From: Saprospiraceae bacterium
Lineage (GTDB): Bacteria > Bacteroidota > Bacteroidia > Chitinophagales > Saprospiraceae
Length of the DNA: 43,113 bases
Direction: 5' to 3'
NCBI GenBank assembly: GCA_020629515.1
Contig: JAHDDE010000030.1
Location: 1-43,113, forward strand
Positions 41,349 through 43,113 of the stretch are shown here, one piece after another; position 1 is the stretch's first letter; each line of letters starts with the position of its first letter. Under the pieces are notes generated by a model. The model did not search any database, was not told where the DNA came from, and worked only from the letters and a program-made list of their open reading frames with translations. The position numbers and the translations under genes were made by a program.

Positions 41349-43113
41349 ATGAAACGCTTGATTAAAAGCTTTGTACTATGTGGATTAGTGGCATTATTTG
41401 TTATGCCTCTATCAGCACAAATTAAAATGGGCGACAATCCAAACTCTATTGATCCTGCATCTTTGTTGGAATTAGAAAGTACCGATAAGGGATTTCTTTG
41501 GCCAAGACTGAGTACAGCACAGAGAGATAATATAAGTTTCCCTCCTAAAGGATTGACGATATACAATACTGATTTGGATTGTGTAGAAGTGAATATTGGA
41601 ACAAAGCCTTCACCTCAATGGATATGCTTAAGACAAAATACTGATAATCAGAACATCTCAAATTTTGAGTTAAGTGGTAATGAGTTAACAATAGCTCTTG
41701 AAGGGGGTAATACTCAAACGGTTGACCTATCATCTTTGGTAATAGCCGACTCTGACGAACAGCAAATAGAGACTTTCGACCTTGATGGTCCCATTCTTAC
41801 TATTACTTTAGAAAATGGAGGGACGAGATCAGTGGATTTATCAGATTATGATGGAATACAAGGTCCTGAAGGTCCAACTGGACCGCAAGGAGATAGAGGT
41901 GATGATGGTATTTCGGCATATGAAGTATGGTTAGGATTAGGAAATAGTGGAACAGAACAAGATTTTATTAATAGCCTAAGAGGAGCAGATGGTGTAAATG
42001 GACAAGATGGTGCAATTGGTGCTGACGGAGATGATGGATTATCTGCATACGAAGTATGGTTAGGACTGGGAAATAGTGGGACAGAACAAGATTTTATAGA
42101 TAGTTTAAAAGGTGCAGATGGACAAGATGGCCCACAAGGTGATCAAGGACCAATTGGTCCAGCTGGCCCTGCAGGTGGAGATGGTGCCCAGGGTTTATCG
42201 GCTTATGAACAATGGTTACTTGAAGGAAATTTAGGGACTGAAGCTGAATTCTTAGAGAGCTTAATAGGAGATGATGGTAGAGATGGACAGCAAGGTCCAC
42301 GTGGACCAGAGGGATTTCCAGGTGAGGATGGAATAGGAATTATCAATACAATTAATAATCAAGATGGAACTATAACTTTTGAATATTCAGACGGAAGTAG
42401 TTTTACAACATCAAGTTTGATTGGGCCGAGAGGGGCTAATGGAGTAGATGGTGCAGACGGTGTAAATGGTGTTGGTATTTCAACAATCGATAATAATGGA
42501 GACGGTACTTTTACTATCACCCTAACAGATGGAACAGTGTTTACTAGTGATGATCTAACTGGACCTGCTGGTCCAGCTGGATTAAATGGAAATGATGGAC
42601 AGGATGGAGCAGACGGCGCTGATGGAGTTGGCATAGACAATGTAGTTCATAATGCGGATGGTACTATGACTTTATTCTATACTGATGGCTCATCTTATAC
42701 AACAGGAGATTTAACTGGTCCCACAGGACCTGTAGGACCTACTGGTCCTCAAGGTGATCCAGCTACAGATGATCAGCAGATTACTGATTTTAGTTTGGAC
42801 CCAGTAACTGATGTACTAACATTTACGCTCGAAAATGCCACTACAGAAACAATCGATTTAAGTGGATATTTAGATAATACTGATGATCAGCAGATCACAG
42901 CATTCAGCATGGATCCTGCTACCAACATATTGACGATAACCTTAGAAGATGGCGGGACACAAACTGTTGACTTAAGTGCGTTAAACAATGCAGGATCAGA
43001 TGATCAGCAGATCAGTATTTCTGGTAATACTTTGACCTTAGAAGATGGAGGTACAGTAGATTTAAGTGGATATTTAGATAATACTGATGATCAGCAGATC
43101 ACAGCATTCAGCA
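41349..43113 (+). CDS. Secreted collagen-like repeat protein, 3' end outside window
   Basis: Open without a stop for 588 codons to the window edge. ATG 41349 gives a normal signal peptide (MKRLIKSFVLCGLVALF, cleavage near LSAQ); ATG 41313 is an in-frame alternative. A conserved head follows (SLLELESTDKGFLWPRLS, G-L-T-I-Y-N-T and a short Cys-containing stretch), as in Bacteroidota surface repeat proteins. Then come blocks of Gly-X-Y collagen-like triplets, three copies of a SAYE-x-WL-x(3)-GN-x-GTE helical insert (nt about 41913, 42043 and 42200), and D-G-T-x-T-x-x-x-x-D-G-S beta units. The end is built of DDQQI-x-x-F-S-x-D / L-T-L-E-D-G-G-T / V-D-L-S units. The likely role is a trimeric surface fibre or adhesin. 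Confidence 0.85.
   Translation, partial: MKRLIKSFVLCGLVALFVMPLSAQIKMGDNPNSIDPASLLELESTDKGFLWPRLSTAQRDNISFPPKGLTIYNTDLDCVEVNIGTKPSPQWICLRQNTDNQNISNFELSGNELTIALEGGNTQTVDLSSLVIADSDEQQIETFDLDGPILTITLENGGTRSVDLSDYDGIQGPEGPTGPQGDRGDDGISAYEVWLGLGNSGTEQDFINSLRGADGVNGQDGAIGADGDDGLSAYEVWLGLGNSGTEQDFIDSLKGADGQDGPQGDQGPIGPAGPAGGDGAQGLSAYEQWLLEGNLGTEAEFLESLIGDDGRDGQQGPRGPEGFPGEDGIGIINTINNQDGTITFEYSDGSSFTTSSLIGPRGANGVDGADGVNGVGISTIDNNGDGTFTITLTDGTVFTSDDLTGPAGPAGLNGNDGQDGADGADGVGIDNVVHNADGTMTLFYTDGSSYTTGDLTGPTGPVGPTGPQGDPATDDQQITDFSLDPVTDVLTFTLENATTETIDLSGYLDNTDDQQITAFSMDPATNILTITLEDGGTQTVDLSALNNAGSDDQQISISGNTLTLEDGGTVDLSGYLDNTDDQQITAFS
42855..43113 (+). repeat. Near-tandem DNA repeats in the collagen-like gene
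   Basis: The 55 bases at 42855-42909 are repeated exactly at 43059-43113, 204 bp apart (68 codons), and the second copy reaches the window edge. Both encode the L-S-G-Y-L-D-N-T-D-D-Q-Q-I-T unit. A shorter related copy with GATGATCAGCAGATCA lies at about 42999-43014. Identity at the DNA level suggests recent duplication or gene conversion. Confidence 0.85.

Noticed and set aside
42094-42640. Two Pro/Leu/His-rich minus-strand frames
   Set aside because: They are mirror images of the Gly-X-Y collagen-like repeats on the plus strand.

Overview
The window looks like chromosome from an AT-rich member of the Bacteroidota, plausibly near the Saprospiria (the class is inference). The marks are a type IX secretion (T9SS) adhesin with a gliding-motility-type C-terminal domain beside a PorP/SprF protein, BlaI/M56 regulation, one promoter element of the TAnnTTTG type, weak Shine-Dalgarno signals and several TTG or GTG starts. 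No rRNA, tRNA, CRISPR array, insertion sequence or prophage was found.

Layout. 1-2120: acetyl-CoA synthetase (5' end outside the window) coupled to a DUF1801 protein. 2156-4634: M56 (BlaR1-like) sensor protease and BlaI repressor behind two tandem operators. 4785-9498: a signalling island with a soluble kinase-like protein, a receiver fused to a DHp-like helix, a 7TMR-DISM sensor kinase and three stand-alone receivers; none has a DNA-binding output domain. In its only large gap is a 14-bp motif repeated about every 21 bp. 9478-12933: pyruvate carboxylase. 13270-15596: lipoprotein metalloprotease and cytochrome P450. 15612-18142: membrane histidine kinase and DUF4407 protein. 18314-19445: two exported proteins. 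19701-27386: mostly housekeeping and envelope genes (holA, a four-helix membrane protein, gamma-glutamyltransferase, LON-domain protein, NDH-2, YceI, SppA). 27489-33093: T9SS adhesin and its PorP/SprF partner. 33096-36072: deoxynucleoside kinase, FolK and an AGCS symporter. 36303-38417: FemAB/GNAT-like protein facing an ECF sigma factor with its putative anti-sigma. 38641-40372: DoxX-like protein and spinster-type MFS transporter. 40461-43113: a frameshifted LytTR remnant and a large secreted collagen-like repeat protein running off the end.

How it works together. Acetyl-CoA synthetase and pyruvate carboxylase supply central metabolism. The 4785-9498 island looks like a phosphorelay that must act through protein partners or a remote regulator. 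The adhesin, PorP/SprF and collagen-like protein point to surface attachment or gliding.

Most unusual features: (i) the phased 21-bp repeat array between two receiver genes, either a cis-regulatory or curved-DNA element or the remains of a heptapeptide-repeat gene; (ii) three tail-to-tail gene pairs only 1-4 bp apart where the only visible intrinsic terminator lies beyond the opposing gene, predicting long antisense overlaps; (iii) a phosphorelay made almost only of receivers and degenerate DHp modules.
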